The notes: generated by a model from the sequence alone, not told the origin. A DNA stretch of 64,000 nucleotides from Alitta virens (GCA_932294295.1 OW028574.1:31876145-31940144), one strand, 5' to 3'. Counted from the stretch's first letter, positions 1-10,572 are shown. Translations and numbers: made by a program.

Positions 1-129
1 CAAATGGATATTGGCCGCTGGCATTCTCAGGTTTTCCAGCACTATCCACTGTTTGCCCATTTCCCGTCCGTAGCCATCTCCGTCCACCATCAAGTCCAGC
101 CATTAGGCTCCCCTGTTTTCTCTTCTTTA

Positions 130-345
130 TTTTTCATGGGCTGTCAGCAGGGCCTGGGCCCAGACCCTCCCGCCACTCCCAATTATCGGGCCGTCAGCTG
201 GTGCTGAGCCCCTCTTAAGTGCTGCTAGTCTAGGCTAGGTCCACCTCTGTGCCGTCAGCAGGCGCTGGGCCAGAGCTATATTCCAGCGACACCTTTTCTT
301 TTTCCCCCCAATTTTGCCGGAGGCTGTCAGCTGGTGCTGAGTCTC
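130..345 (+). repeat. Degenerate CTGTCAGCWGG...CTG repeat
   Basis: A motif of the form GCYGTCAGCWGGYGCTGRG occurs about four times (near 134, 190, 251 and 325), with spacing of about 55-75 bp. It looks like a decayed minisatellite or the internal structure of the adjoining LTR-like repeat. No coding potential was recognised. Confidence 0.4.
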
Positions 346-406
346 CCTGTGCCTTTCGTCTGTCTGCTGGCTGCACCTGTCAGGTGGGGTGTTCTGTTCG
401 AACTGT

Positions 407-567
407 GGCCGGTTAACTTCCCCCACCTTTTGACTGACACATAAATTCAAGTATTATCACTGTTACCACCTGATGTCATCCTTCGTCATTGCAATAAATG
501 ACAATTCCAACCTGACCCGGTGACTTTGTTGTCAGTCAAAACTGAGTTCTCGGCACAGCCAGCTACA
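407..567 (+). repeat. LTR-like direct repeat, copy 1
   Basis: About 160 bp, starting at the GGCCGGTTAACTTCCCCCAC motif, recurs almost exactly at 1054-1214. The only clear difference is a 4-bp CAGT insertion in the second copy. Each copy carries an AATAAA-type signal near its middle (gcaataaatgac). The repeat could be the 3' part of a long terminal repeat of a decayed retroelement. No coding remnant is visible between the copies. Confidence 0.55.
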
Positions 568-1053
568 GACATAAATGAAGATTTCAAGCAGGAAATCTAT
601 TTATGGCGTGGTGGCGCTTCGATCCGCGCATGCGCAGCAGTTGTGTTTACGAACGCCATCATGCCAAACAGACTAAAAATCGGACTGAAGTTTTCCCGCC
701 CGCCACTCCCATTTGTCACTGTTCATAATGTAAGGTCCCTGATCCGTTAAATGCTCTGTGTCGAATTTGTGTCATGCAATTTTGCTGTACTTGTAGTCAG
801 CTATTCATGATCTGGTATATTGTAATCTCTATTAGCTCTAGCCTAGTGTTTCCTAGTCTTATATACCAATGAATTACTGTCCTAGTCTAGTGTTTTACTG
901 GTCTGTTATCATGAACGGATCCTGTAATTATCATTATTTACCTTACCTGTTTCTTGTCATTTAACCTGTTTATTTGGATCTGTATGTTTTCTTGTCATTT
1001 AACCTGTTCATTTTGATCTGTATGTTATTGTTTCTATCTACTCCGGTGGGCCG

Positions 1054-1214
1054 GTTAACTTCCCCCACCTTTTGACTGACACATAAATTCAAGTATTATC
1101 ACTGTCAGTTACCACCTGATGTCATCCTTCGTCATTGCAATAAATGACAATTCCAACCTGACCCGGTGACTTTGTTGTCAGTCAAAACTGAGTTCTCGGC
1201 ACAGCCAGCTAGAT
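1054..1214 (+). repeat. LTR-like direct repeat, copy 2
   Basis: This is the second copy of the repeat at 407-567. The sequence before it (about 730-1050) has two short tandem copies of a 'cttgtcatttaacctgtt' unit and could be the U3-like part of the same LTR. About 20 bp downstream is 'acttggtgggaaccgtgac' (about 1240-1258), which looks like the sequence that often follows an LTR. I could not assign a family. Confidence 0.5.
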
Positions 1215-1359
1215 ACATAAAATAGCAATATATTTGACACTTGGTGGGAACCGTGACATGCTTTTATTATTAGAAAAGTTAAAGTGCAATTATTATGCCA
1301 GTTAACACCTGTTGCTTACACTGTTCAATTCTCAATGGTCAAGCGCTTGGATTGCACTT

Positions 1360-1555
1360 GACTCTCATTGGCTGAGACCAATAGGACAAGAGTGACGTAT
1401 TTCCGGCGAGAGCAAAACACCCGTGATAATTGAAAATGGCGGCCTCCGTAGTTCACAGGGGCGTAATAAATGCAGGATATTTCATTACCAGCGCACATAT
1501 ACAAGTTATGAATAGCGTGGATGTGTTTCAATGGATCAAAGCTAACTTCTGAGAG
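1360..1555 (+). promoter_or_regulatory. Candidate CpG-type promoter with first exon
   Basis: A compact cluster of promoter-like sites is seen: CCAAT boxes in both orientations (about 1366-1381), a CRE half-site TGACGT at 1393 and an ETS-like TTCCGG at about 1401. These precede an ATG in good context (aaaATGGCGG at 1436). The short open frame (38 codons) stops at 1550-1552, and a plausible splice donor (gagag/GTAAAG) follows at 1556. The encoded peptide resembles nothing I know. It could be the 5' exon of an unrecognised gene, or the promoter of the CGRRF1-like gene downstream, whose first exon I could not find. Confidence 0.3.
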
Positions 1556-1565
1556 GTAAAGTGCT

Positions 1566-2545
1566 GAAGGTGTTATTTCCCCTTTAAACCAAATCCTGCA
1601 CTATCTGAACAATTTCTGTAAAATGCTATTTAGACACGTCAAAGCAAATACAATGTTTTTAGAATTTAGTCTTTTCGGGTACAGAATGGGACTTTCCTAT
1701 GCATAAATACATTTATCCAAATGTTCGCTAGTTGCATCAGTGGAATTAACCATCATGATAATGTGCAGTTGACATACATAATTGTATAAGTAACCTTTTT
1801 GAACTCAAGACTAAACAGGAGGCAATAAATGATATTTTTTGGTTTGGAACAATAATTCTAAAAACTTAGTAAGAATGGTTTAATTGTGTAACTAATGCAG
1901 ATTACTATACCAGAATTTAAAAAATATATATAACTACATTTGGTTGTGTTACGCTTCCCGCGGGGGGGGGGGGGGGGAGGAATTCACATCTATTTTACTT
2001 TGTGACATCATCCATGTAGTGACGTCATCCTATTGTCATTTTACGGTGGTAGTGCCCTCTGTAGGCTCTGTTACTTTTAATCCCCATTAATTCATGAACA
2101 TTTGAAATTAGTTGCACAACATTTAAAATCCAATAAAATATTAATGCAAGCCATGCAGGACGCAAAAACATAATCCCTTCTGTTTCCAAATTTAAAAATC
2201 AGTCACTGCACGCTGTGTTTTAAACCAGGCAAACTACCTGGGAAACAGCACATCTGACATTATATATTTGTATCAAATGTTACGTTTTGTAAGGTAAATT
2301 TCTAATTCATTCATCTGAATGCATTTTGGAAAGCTTAACTTGCAAATGAAGTTAGTACAGGCAAGTTTGAAAATAATTAAAACACTGAATTTTTCAAAAA
2401 ATATATGAATTTATAGGAGTCTGGGCGGCCTGCTGTCAGTTTGCAATTTTTTGTATGAGTAAGTGCAATTAACCCATTGTTAAAAAATTTGGACATCTTT
2501 GACTTAAATCGCTATAGCATAACAAGCATCAGGAGCGGTTGACTG
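1566..2545. other. Non-coding stretch
   Basis: No gene is seen. It contains a G homopolymer (about 1962-1977), a CRE palindrome TGACGTCA at 2020-2027, and a segment of about 60 bp (about 1895-1955) that recurs in diverged form near 14855-14912 (shared words include 'taccagaattt' and 'gtgttacgctt'). Confidence 0.5.
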
Positions 2546-2565
2546 CACTCATTAAACAATCAGGC

Positions 2566-2672
2566 TTCAAGTGCAAGTACAAGTACTTCATTTTGAACAG
2601 CTTCGAGTCAAAGTACAAGTACTGAGTACTTGGTACTTAAGTCCAAGTACTGAGTCCAAGAACAGTACTTGA
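2566..2672. repeat. Degenerate AAGTACAAGTAC / CAAGTACTGAGT minisatellite
   Basis: Many overlapping copies of 'aagtac' and 'gtacttg' words give an imperfect short tandem repeat that is partly self-complementary (AAGTACTT). No coding role is seen. Confidence 0.6.
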
Positions 2673-2787
2673 CCCCAAGGCTTTTTGTATGTATGTCTAA
2701 AGGCCATGAAATGAATTGTTGGAGTTTTGACATTTTCTTGAACTTGTTTTTGGGAATAAAGTTTTTTCAAAACATTCACTTAAAGGT

Positions 2788-2803
2788 GGAGAGAGAGAGA
2801 GAG

Positions 2804-2881
<78 letters not shown>
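2788..2881. repeat. (GA)n microsatellite
   Basis: About 94 bp of uninterrupted GA dinucleotides apart from one GC variation near 2805. Confidence 0.95.
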
Positions 2882-2885
<4 letters not shown>

Positions 2886-3425
2886 TACATACCTTGTCCT
2901 TCTTCATGTAGTCTCTTTGCCTTTGTACACACACGCTGACAAAGAATACCCTTCCGACTCAGACATGCGAACTAAAAATAATGCACCAAATCAGGCAGCT
3001 TTAAAGTTCGGTGTTCAAACCTCATTACAAAATGAAATAGATAGTAAACATGAGCAATATCCCGAATTAGACACCTACGGGGATCGGTTCTACTAAAGTA
3101 AAGAAGTAAGAGCTTATTACAAAAAATACACTAGATACAGCAAAACCAAGGACAGAAACTCTTTCAAACCCTTTTGTCCGCTTCTTTTGGAATAAAAAAC
3201 AAATTTGTGTTTTCGGTTTCTCAAAACTGGGCAGAATGATTGACTTGAAATTTTTTGTACACATACCTTGGAGACTTCTCCAGTGCTGATTGGAATCTTA
3301 GCCAAATTGTACGATTCAATTTTGAGATATGAGTTTCAAAAAAAGTTGTTAGAAATTTTCATATTTGTATATTCCTACCCTAGTACAACTACCACACCAA
3401 AAATGAACCCATTTGGTAAAGTCTA
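2882..3425. other. Non-coding stretch
   Basis: AT-rich sequence between the GA microsatellite and the inverted-repeat element at 3426. No exon, RNA gene or recognisable repeat is seen. Confidence 0.4.
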
Positions 3426-4085
3426 GGCTCTACAGTCAAAACGGCCTATTACCAGAACGGCCTCTAGCTTAAACGGCCCCTAGCCTAAACGGCCCCTTAC
3501 CAAAACGGCCCCCTATATATATGTTTGTATAGTTATCACAATTTTTATATATAACAGGTATGAAATATAAATATTTATTTATAACCTGATATTAATATAG
3601 GTGCATGTTTATGCCATTTTGTTCCAGATGCCTCAATCAATAACTTTTTTTTCGACATGTGATTGATTAAATAAAGTTTATCTGATTTCTTATTCTGTGT
3701 TGCATTAATTGCAATTGTTGCAATATATAATAAATTGATTATAAGATAATAAATGGATTATGCTACCTTTCGAAGTATAATGACAGATTATGCTACCTTT
3801 TGAAGTAATAGTATAATGACAGATAATGTCTTGTAGGATTGCATTAATACTCAATTATAAAAATAATGTCAGAACGTTTTGTGATTGTCAGTAACTTATA
3901 AACGTAACGAAGACACCATCACCAAACTGCCACAAATACTTTTATTAGTGGTAACCTCTAGAACATTACTAGTATTGAAAAGAAGTCTCATGTGGGATTT
4001 GGATGCTGAAAAACGGACTTTAAAAAACATAGGAGGCCGTTTAGGTAAGGGGCCGTTTTGGTAATAGGCCGTTTTGACTTAGCCC
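3426..4085. mobile_element. Small inverted-repeat element of the ACGGCC family (MITE-like)
   Basis: The element is about 660 bp, with inverted termini. The left end contains AGTCAAAACGGCCTATTACC, and the right end is its complement in the form GGTAATAGGCCGTTTTGACT. Inside each end the AAACGGCC core is reiterated: five copies on the left (3437-3512) and three on the right (4032-4077). The interior is AT-rich and non-coding. The same terminal AGTCAAAAC(G/A)GC word and reiterated core are found in the large element at 6300-11000 and in the one at 44103-44792. I infer a non-autonomous relative mobilised by the large element. I saw no clear target-site duplication. Confidence 0.75.
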
Positions 4086-4089
4086 TGAA

Positions 4090-4115
4090 GACCCCTGTGT
4101 GTTAGCACAGGGGTC
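4090..4115. other. 10-bp stem hairpin
   Basis: GACCCCTGTG, then a 6-nt loop (TGTTAG), then CACAGGGGTC: a perfect stem directly outside the right end of the small element at 3426-4085. No run of T follows. Function is unknown. Confidence 0.6.
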
Positions 4116-4422
4116 ATGAGTCATCCCATTGACAAACCTTGAGATTCTGACTTACCTTCAGGAGATTTCTTCTCAAATAAAATACATGACATGTAGGACA
4201 AATGAAAGTTCATATAATTATTCCTGAGATCTTTTGCTGCTGATAGCACTATATTTGATTGTCATACCAAGAAAGCAATAGAAGGAAAACAACTTTGAAG
4301 TTACAGAAACGCGCTTTCAAGTCCAGAATCTGCCATTTTCCATTGTTTAGCCTGTGCAGACTTACAACTGTTCTGATTGGCTAATGAAAGTGAAAGTAGT
4401 CTCTTGTGACGTCATCAGTTGT

Positions 4423-4775
4423 GACGCCATGCCGGCCAGTTCACTGGGTTCACTGGGTTCACGGGGTTCCAACTATAGGTGCACATCAATCAATCAATCA
4501 ACCTATCTACCTATCTATCTATCAATCTGTCTATCTATCTGTCTTGACGCCATGCCGGCCAGTTCACTGGGTTCACGGGGTTCCAACTATAGGTGCACAT
4601 CAATCAATCAATCAACCTATCTACCTATCTATCTATCTATCTATCTATCTGTCTGTCTGTCTGTCTGTCTAGCTGTCTGTCTGTCTGTCTGTCTATCTAT
4701 GTATCTTCCATATCTAACTAGCTCTAACTATCTATCTAGGTCTATCTATCTATCAATTTATCTATATATAGATCT
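4423..4775. repeat. Duplicated unit plus (TCTA)/(TCTG) microsatellite
   Basis: A unit beginning GACGCCATGCCGGCCAGTTC starts at 4423 and again at 4546. Each copy runs through a CAAT repeat into TCTA/TCTG tetranucleotide tracts (4489-4545 and 4611-4760). Open frames here are low-complexity Tyr/Leu/Ser/Ile translations of the microsatellite and are not genes. Confidence 0.85.
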
Positions 4776-4857
4776 ATTTCAAAATGCGGTTTCACAACAT
4801 AGGGAATTCTGTCCTCATCTTTTGATCAGCATCTAGGCCTAATTGTTGCTTAGATAA

Positions 4858-4905
4858 TATGTCAGTCTCATTATTTACCTTCAGGTAAATAATGAGACTG
4901 ACATA
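4858..4905. repeat. Perfect 22-bp inverted repeat with 4-nt loop
   Basis: TATGTCAGTCTCATTATTTACC (4858-4879) is followed by the loop TTCA and its exact reverse complement (4884-4905). A flawless 22-bp stem is striking beside the tetranucleotide tract. It could be a recent snap-back duplication made by template switching, a very young foldback, or a short hairpin RNA source. Confidence 0.85.
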
Positions 4906-4909
4906 TAGA

Positions 4910-6285
4910 GGTAGATATAATAAATATCTGACTAATTGTCCCCTATTCAATTGGTCAATGTGTGGAGTGGGAGGGGCATTACAGATTTACTTTAATTTGA
5001 TTGGTTAATATGTCAATTATTGACAGGTTATGTTACAATTGTTTGTGTGATAGTTTAATTACTATGTAGCAACAATACACAATGTAGCAAGAATAATGGC
5101 CCAGACATAAACAATGTCTGAACATTTTGCAGGAACTGCTTTGACTTGACCTTTCACCTGCATTTCTTATATTTAAATAATGATAATCAGAGATACACCT
5201 GAATTATATCTGTTCAGTTTAAGTGGAAATGGTAATTCCACTTCTAGAAATTATAAAAATATGCGAACCCTTTGAAATGATGTTTTGTGCATAACTATTA
5301 TATAATCCTTTTACTCATTCATTATATATAATCCTTTTTACTCATTCATTACCACATTACTTTTTGTTTTAATGTCTCAATTGATGCCTGGATAAAAAAT
5401 GATGGGGGGGGGGGGCGGGGTGCAATTCGGTCAAAGGTCATGCCTCTGATGTTCATTAAATCTAGGTGCACATATTGCAGCCAGCTGTCTGTGACGTCCA
5501 ATGTGAAAGTGATCTTGGCTAGCTGATGACGTCATTGTTCAGTGACGTCACTATCTCTGCATACAAAGCCACAACTTTCTCGTTGTCCAATAGCTGCCAA
5601 TTAGACACAGCTTGCGTGCCCGACCTCGAAAATGTGTGGTAGAGTTTTTGAGTGCCAAAAAATTCAAAATTCCAAACTTAATGTTTTTGTTGCATCGCTT
5701 CTAAATAAATCACAACAAGTGTAACCTTGACCTTCCTTTGGTATCTCTGGCTCCATTGGTACACGTTTGGGCAGAGACATTTAGTTTGGGTGTACGAGAG
5801 CCCTTTGACTGGGATTGGGTAAGAAGTGCCAGGATGTACTTCCAAAAAGTGATTAGTGCTGCCACCAGTGTTGATTTCAACTAGTATTTGGCGTCCTCTA
5901 GTGTTAATTGAATGACACAAGAAGCGCCCTCACTAGGAAACTAGCTTAGTACAGGCTAGGTTGAACTTACAGCATTCTGACTTGTCACAGCCCCCTAGCG
6001 ATAATATGTGACTAAGCAGTACGAGCACCCCTACCATTTATACAACCAACTACTTGCCAAAACATAAGCGAGCGATATTGAACGGGTTTGGAGGCGGAGG
6101 CAGCAAAATGACAGGATGACACAAGGAGGTTTCCATGCCGTACTTGTAACTCTGGCTGCCCATTCTAACACTTTCTCCATATGTTTCATCATAGTTTGTT
6201 GTCTGTCGATGGTTATATTTATCATGAGGTCAGTGTGACTGTGAGGCAAGAAAATGAAACTATATATATAAGCCTGTACCGTAAC
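4910..6285. other. Non-coding stretch with CRE palindromes
   Basis: No exon is recognised. It contains a short ATCCTTTTACTCATTCATTA duplication (near 5310 and 5335), a G tract (5404-5414) and clustered CRE palindromes near 5492-5550, listed separately. Confidence 0.4.
5492..5550. promoter_or_regulatory. Cluster of CRE sites
   Basis: Two perfect TGACGTCA palindromes (5527-5534 and 5543-5550) lie 16 bp apart, and a third near-match, TGACGTCC, at 5492-5499 overlaps a CCAAT word. CREs bind CREB/ATF-type bZIP factors. The spacing suggests a regulatory module, but no adjacent transcription unit could be identified. Confidence 0.35.
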
Positions 6286-6545
6286 GGAGGGTATTATCGG
6301 GAGTATAGAGTCAAAACGGCCACTCCCCAAAATAACGGCCAACTAGCCAAAACGGCCACCCCCCAAAACGGCTAATTACCAGGCCAACTCAATTTTTTAT
6401 TTTATTAATCATATATATGTATTGAGTAGTTTTATCATATTTTTTCCTTATGTTATTATTACATCATTGTACATGCTTTCTTGGGGTTATTATATATAAT
6501 CTATATAAATTGCGTCAATGATACAGTGATTCTGGGTAAAATCAA

Positions 6546-7283
6546 GGATGTACTCTAGTAGCTCATGGTGGTTTTGTATGCACTTGTATGTCCAGAGCTA
6601 AACTCTTCAAAAATCATCTAATTGAAGATCATTGAACAATTTTTGGTTGGTAACACATTTGCCACTGACGGCGAAATAGGTGAAATGGCCACGCCCCTTT
6701 TTAAGCGAAGTACTACCACTCGCAATTACTATATCTCCAGAACCGTTGGACCTAGAAGGTTGTGTGACCACTCAAAATGTTCGGAATGGCCACATTATAT
6801 TACCTGTTGTAATTTTGCACATTGTCCATATTTTAGAGTTTAATTATGTGGATTTCTACACTTTTTGCCTTTACTACAGCCCCAAAACACCACACATTTT
6901 ATGTTCATTCCTCTGCAAGTGCAGGTCTTGGTACTCATACATGATGTTGGACATTTGCATGGAGGGGGCAGGTCATCGGGCCTGCACGGTACTGGCAGTA
7001 TCACAGGTGTAATTCCAACATCTGTTGCTTTATAACCATACTGGCATGGATCTGGTTTGGTGACTGCAGGATTTGGAGCTTGTAACCACATCTTACACTG
7101 CAGATATGCTCGCTTTATGTGTTCTCGTAGCGTTGAAGAACAGCACACAAGCTGGTTGAAGTCGAGCTCTTTCTTGGAGTTGTGGTACTGCTCCCAACGA
7201 TACTCATCGAATGTGGAACAGTCGGTCTTCTTTAATCCAGACACAAGGAATTTTTCAGCATTACTTATCATCTGTGGTGACAG
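6546..7283. repeat. Left long inverted arm of the transposon
   Basis: This pairs with 9728-10572. The inner breakpoint is sharp: identity ends at CTGTCACC / GGTGACAG (7283 on the left, 9728 on the right). It carries the last 143-odd codons and stop of the large ORF plus its 3' flank. Against the right arm it lacks about 108 bp. The missing piece is bounded by ATTAT in the right arm, so a microhomology deletion is likely. Only a few substitutions are seen in the outer 300 bp and none in the coding part. Confidence 0.85.
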
Positions 7284-9800
7284 TTCCTCTACACCAAACC
7301 CTTCCAGTAGGGAGAGATCCATGGATGCTTTCATGCCAGACAGTTTTGGACCCACCTTGCTGGTACTGTCACACCCACTAAGTGCATGAATGGCTGGGAG
7401 ACACGACACCAAATTGTTGTCCAGTTGATCAACTAACAGGTGGACTGGTACAGTTTTCTTGTTTTTCCGGTTACCAAGCTTTACAAACAGCTTTTGTAGT
7501 TGCCAGGTTTTCTTGAAGTGGAAGATGAGGTTGACAAAGACATCTGTGTCAGGTGAGTCAACCAAGACTGATTGAACCCCGTGTTTCACAACACCATCAT
7601 TAATATGGAACATGATTCTGTCATCGGCTTCTTCTTGGTTGCTTGAGAGATATGCGATCTGTGTTTCAGTGCCAGCTAACAGTTTCCTACATTCACCCCC
7701 ATATACTCCTCCAAAGATAATTTCCTTTTCTGACACAACATTCTGCAGCATCCACTTGAAGACATACTCCTGCAACCTTACTTTGTTCAACATTGAGCTC
7801 CAGAACATATCAAGATCGACAGGGAGTTTCTGATTGTCAGTCCTAATGGTGATAGTGATTTCTTCAGAAGAACTTCTCTGTGCACGTTCCATTGATGATT
7901 TTTGATAAACATAAAAAATAATGTCTATTCTTGTGGACACAGAACCTTTAGCAAGAATGCTGTTGGAAAGACTCTCAGCTAATTGCCCAAATGTGTCAAG
8001 GCCCATCTTTTTCATTGGTAGTTTTCGCACAAGTGCCATGAAGTCCACTATTGTCATCTGAGCATCACATTTAACATTCCTTTCCTCTGGAAGTTGATTG
8101 ACTAGTTCTCTCGATAAGGAGGCTTTATCAGGCTTCTTCAATCTGATGCCATCTTTACCTTCAGTGGTGAGGAACTGGGATGTACTGGTCAATTCATACT
8201 TCAGGAGCTCTAGCATGCTGTACCCTCTTTCTCTGGCATAATCAATGTACCTAATCGTTTCTGCAGCATCTTTTTCTGCCATCGATTTCTTCGCTGTGGA
8301 CAGTGTAGAAGCATGCTTCATGAAAACAGTCTTGCAGTTAGTAGGTATTGTGTCATGTAGGTGTTTCTCCTTATTCCGAAATCTGGTCTCAACAAACTCT
8401 TGATAACTCTTCTCACCGGTTTCCAGGCATTCAAGTCTTCCGTCAACAACCCCCTGGGGTATATCAGCTCCAGTAGAGATGTTGTGAAGTCTGATCCCAG
8501 TGCTGAATGGAATGTTGATGGATTTTATGTAATCCAAAAGTGTCCTTGCGTGTTCATGGCCAATCTTCGTAGAACTTGGATTGAACTCATGGTGTAGGTT
8601 CAGTTCACTGTCGTCTTTGTCGCCCAAGTTACACCATTCGAGCAGCTGTGCCACATGAAGATCTTTCTCATGCTTTAAGAGATTCCATAAGGCTACTGCC
8701 TCTTTCTGTCTTGTCATCCCAATGATACCTCCTGCAACCTTAGCGGGTTTATTGTAACACTTTTCAGGTGCCATGTCAAAGCCTACTGCACTGCCCTGTC
8801 GGAGAGTGTGGTACATCACCCATCCACCATCTATAAAACATCTGTAGATACCCGGGAACTTCCTTTGTATGTCAAGGCAATCTTCAAGGAACAGCGTACC
8901 CCATCTGCTATAGTTTGTCCGGCCAAACCCGAAGAACAAAGGCATGCACCTACGCACAGCTGAAATGAAAAGATGCCAATCGCCTTGTCGAATAGAGTGT
9001 GTAAGATCCCTCAGGATAGGATACAGCGCATCCAGAAACAAGCTCCAGTACCTCACATTTTCATTGCCGGATGTTTCTTTCCATTCTGTGAAAGACTTCT
9101 TCAAGTCCGCATGTAAGAGCTTGCTTTCTTCCCAAATCTCCCTGAATTCTGTATGGTCAACATCTAAAGCCTGCTGCATTTTAGTTTCGATGGTCTCTAT
9201 TTGCTTCTCTAATTCACAATGAGTACTGTCTTGGTCAGTCTGAAACTCCTCAAACATAAGAACTGTCATCACCTCTGATACCAGACTCATTGCCTCCTTG
9301 CCTTTACAGTAGTGACCTCCTGTCATGACACTATTCTCTACAACAAGCTTCCCAAAGGCTTCAGTCTCAATCAAAGCCAGATCAATACCAATACAGCCTG
9401 GAAACTTTCCAAGGCAAGCGATTACAATCATCTCCATGTGAAATGGTCCCATTCCAAGGAATATGTTACCAAACTGTTCGGGCTTCAACAGCTGGATTTC
9501 TTTTGCGATTGCATACACCCCTTCATCAGACCATAATGCCCCCGACATGGCATTCTTTTGCTTCAAGACATCTTGAAAGTTGAGCATGGATGTGAATATT
9601 GTGTCCATTTCCGTCGCGGCATATGGAAGGATGGGTACAAATGACGTCTTCGTAATATCAAATTTCAGTTGATCCTGGAGCGCACTCATTGTTGCTGTGA
9701 AGCTAGGAAAAGATCCCTCCTCGTGATCTGTCACCACAGATGATAAGTAATGCTGAAAAATTCCTTGTGTCTGGATTAAAGAAGACCGACTGTTCCACAT
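6840..9800 (-). CDS. Transposon-encoded protein with XPG/FEN1-like motifs and Cys-rich C-terminus
   Basis: An uninterrupted 986-residue frame. Residues about 1-25 are antisense translation of the right inverted arm, so the annotated start is artificial and the true N-terminus is probably lost; family sequence begins near residue 30. The middle contains a conserved-looking block (about 285-380, with FFGFGRTNYSRWG and GIIGMTRQKEAVALW) of a type seen in many transposon-derived invertebrate proteins. At about 720-810 the order EEADDR, then SPDTDVFVNLIF, then SGCDST resembles the XPG/FEN1 internal nuclease region (acidic pair, DxD, GCD). The last 40 residues are Cys-rich with CxC spacings, possibly zinc-binding. 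The role is probably transposition. The intact frame implies recent activity. Confidence 0.7.
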   Translation of the reverse strand: MWNSRSSLIQTQGIFQHYLSSVVTDHEEGSFPSFTATMSALQDQLKFDITKTSFVPILPYAATEMDTIFTSMLNFQDVLKQKNAMSGALWSDEGVYAIAKEIQLLKPEQFGNIFLGMGPFHMEMIVIACLGKFPGCIGIDLALIETEAFGKLVVENSVMTGGHYCKGKEAMSLVSEVMTVLMFEEFQTDQDSTHCELEKQIETIETKMQQALDVDHTEFREIWEESKLLHADLKKSFTEWKETSGNENVRYWSLFLDALYPILRDLTHSIRQGDWHLFISAVRRCMPLFFGFGRTNYSRWGTLFLEDCLDIQRKFPGIYRCFIDGGWVMYHTLRQGSAVGFDMAPEKCYNKPAKVAGGIIGMTRQKEAVALWNLLKHEKDLHVAQLLEWCNLGDKDDSELNLHHEFNPSSTKIGHEHARTLLDYIKSINIPFSTGIRLHNISTGADIPQGVVDGRLECLETGEKSYQEFVETRFRNKEKHLHDTIPTNCKTVFMKHASTLSTAKKSMAEKDAAETIRYIDYARERGYSMLELLKYELTSTSQFLTTEGKDGIRLKKPDKASLSRELVNQLPEERNVKCDAQMTIVDFMALVRKLPMKKMGLDTFGQLAESLSNSILAKGSVSTRIDIIFYVYQKSSMERAQRSSSEEITITIRTDNQKLPVDLDMFWSSMLNKVRLQEYVFKWMLQNVVSEKEIIFGGVYGGECRKLLAGTETQIAYLSSNQEEADDRIMFHINDGVVKHGVQSVLVDSPDTDVFVNLIFHFKKTWQLQKLFVKLGNRKNKKTVPVHLLVDQLDNNLVSCLPAIHALSGCDSTSKVGPKLSGMKASMDLSLLEGFGVEELSPQMISNAEKFLVSGLKKTDCSTFDEYRWEQYHNSKKELDFNQLVCCSSTLREHIKRAYLQCKMWLQAPNPAVTKPDPCQYGYKATDVGITPVILPVPCRPDDLPPPCKCPTSCMSTKTCTCRGMNIKCVVFWGCSKGKKCRNPHN

Positions 9801-10572
9801 TCGATGAGTATCGTTGGGAGCAGTACCACAACTCCAAGAAAGAGCTCGACTTCAACCAGCTTGTGTGCTGTTCTTCAACGCTACGAGAACACATAAAGCG
9901 AGCATATCTGCAGTGTAAGATGTGGTTACAAGCTCCAAATCCTGCAGTCACCAAACCAGATCCATGCCAGTATGGTTATAAAGCAACAGATGTTGGAATT
10001 ACACCTGTGATACTGCCAGTACCGTGCAGGCCCGATGACCTGCCCCCTCCATGCAAATGTCCAACATCATGTATGAGTACCAAGACCTGCACTTGCAGAG
10101 GAATGAACATAAAATGTGTGGTGTTTTGGGGCTGTAGTAAAGGCAAAAAGTGTAGAAATCCACATAATTAAACTCTAAAATATGGACAATGTGCAAAATT
10201 ACAACAGGTAATATAATAAAGGGTCAGAACTGTAGTGCGTACCATGCTGAAATCAGTTTTTGGCAAATATCTTAAAAACCATTGACTTTTGGACATGTAA
10301 ATGTATTACTGACCCCCCATAATGTGGCCATTCCGAACATTTTGAGTGGTCACACAACCTTCTAGGTCCAGCGGTTCTGGAGATATAGTAATGGCGAGTG
10401 GTAGTACTTCGCTTAAAAAGGGGCGTGGCCATTTCACCTATTTCGCCATCAGTGGCAAATGTGTTACCAACCAAAAATTGTTCAATGACCTTCAATTAGA
10501 TGATTTTTGAAGAGTTTAGCTCTGGACATACAAGTGCATACAAAACCACCATGAGCTACTAGAGTAATGATG
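9728..10572. repeat. Right long inverted arm of the transposon
   Basis: The reverse-complement copy of 6546-7283. On the + strand it encodes the same C-terminal segment of the transposon protein, identical in every residue, ending at the stop at 10169-10171. It retains the 108 bp (about 10210-10317) missing from the left arm, so it is not merely an assembly echo of that arm. Confidence 0.85.
9740..10171 (+). pseudogene. Duplicated inverted 3' end of the transposon ORF
   Basis: A 143-codon frame repeating the C-terminal part of the large - strand ORF, including its Cys-rich tail. It has no upstream catalytic region. It arose by inverted duplication and is head-to-head with the parent frame, which it appears to have truncated. 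Confidence 0.8.

Noticed and set aside
2669..2911. Arg/Glu-repeat frame
   Set aside because: Direct translation of the GA microsatellite.
4354..4836. 160-codon frame rich in Tyr, Leu, Ser and Ile
   Set aside because: It is a translation of the TCTA/TCTG microsatellite and its duplicated flank; no domain, no splice context.
4858..4905. Rho-independent terminator-like hairpin
   Set aside because: Eukaryotic context and no U tract; such terminators are bacterial.
6840..9800. Host gene interpretation of the 986-residue frame
   Set aside because: Single exon, bounded by long inverted arms and terminal repeats, and its first residues are antisense of its own 3' end; a transposon gene fits better.
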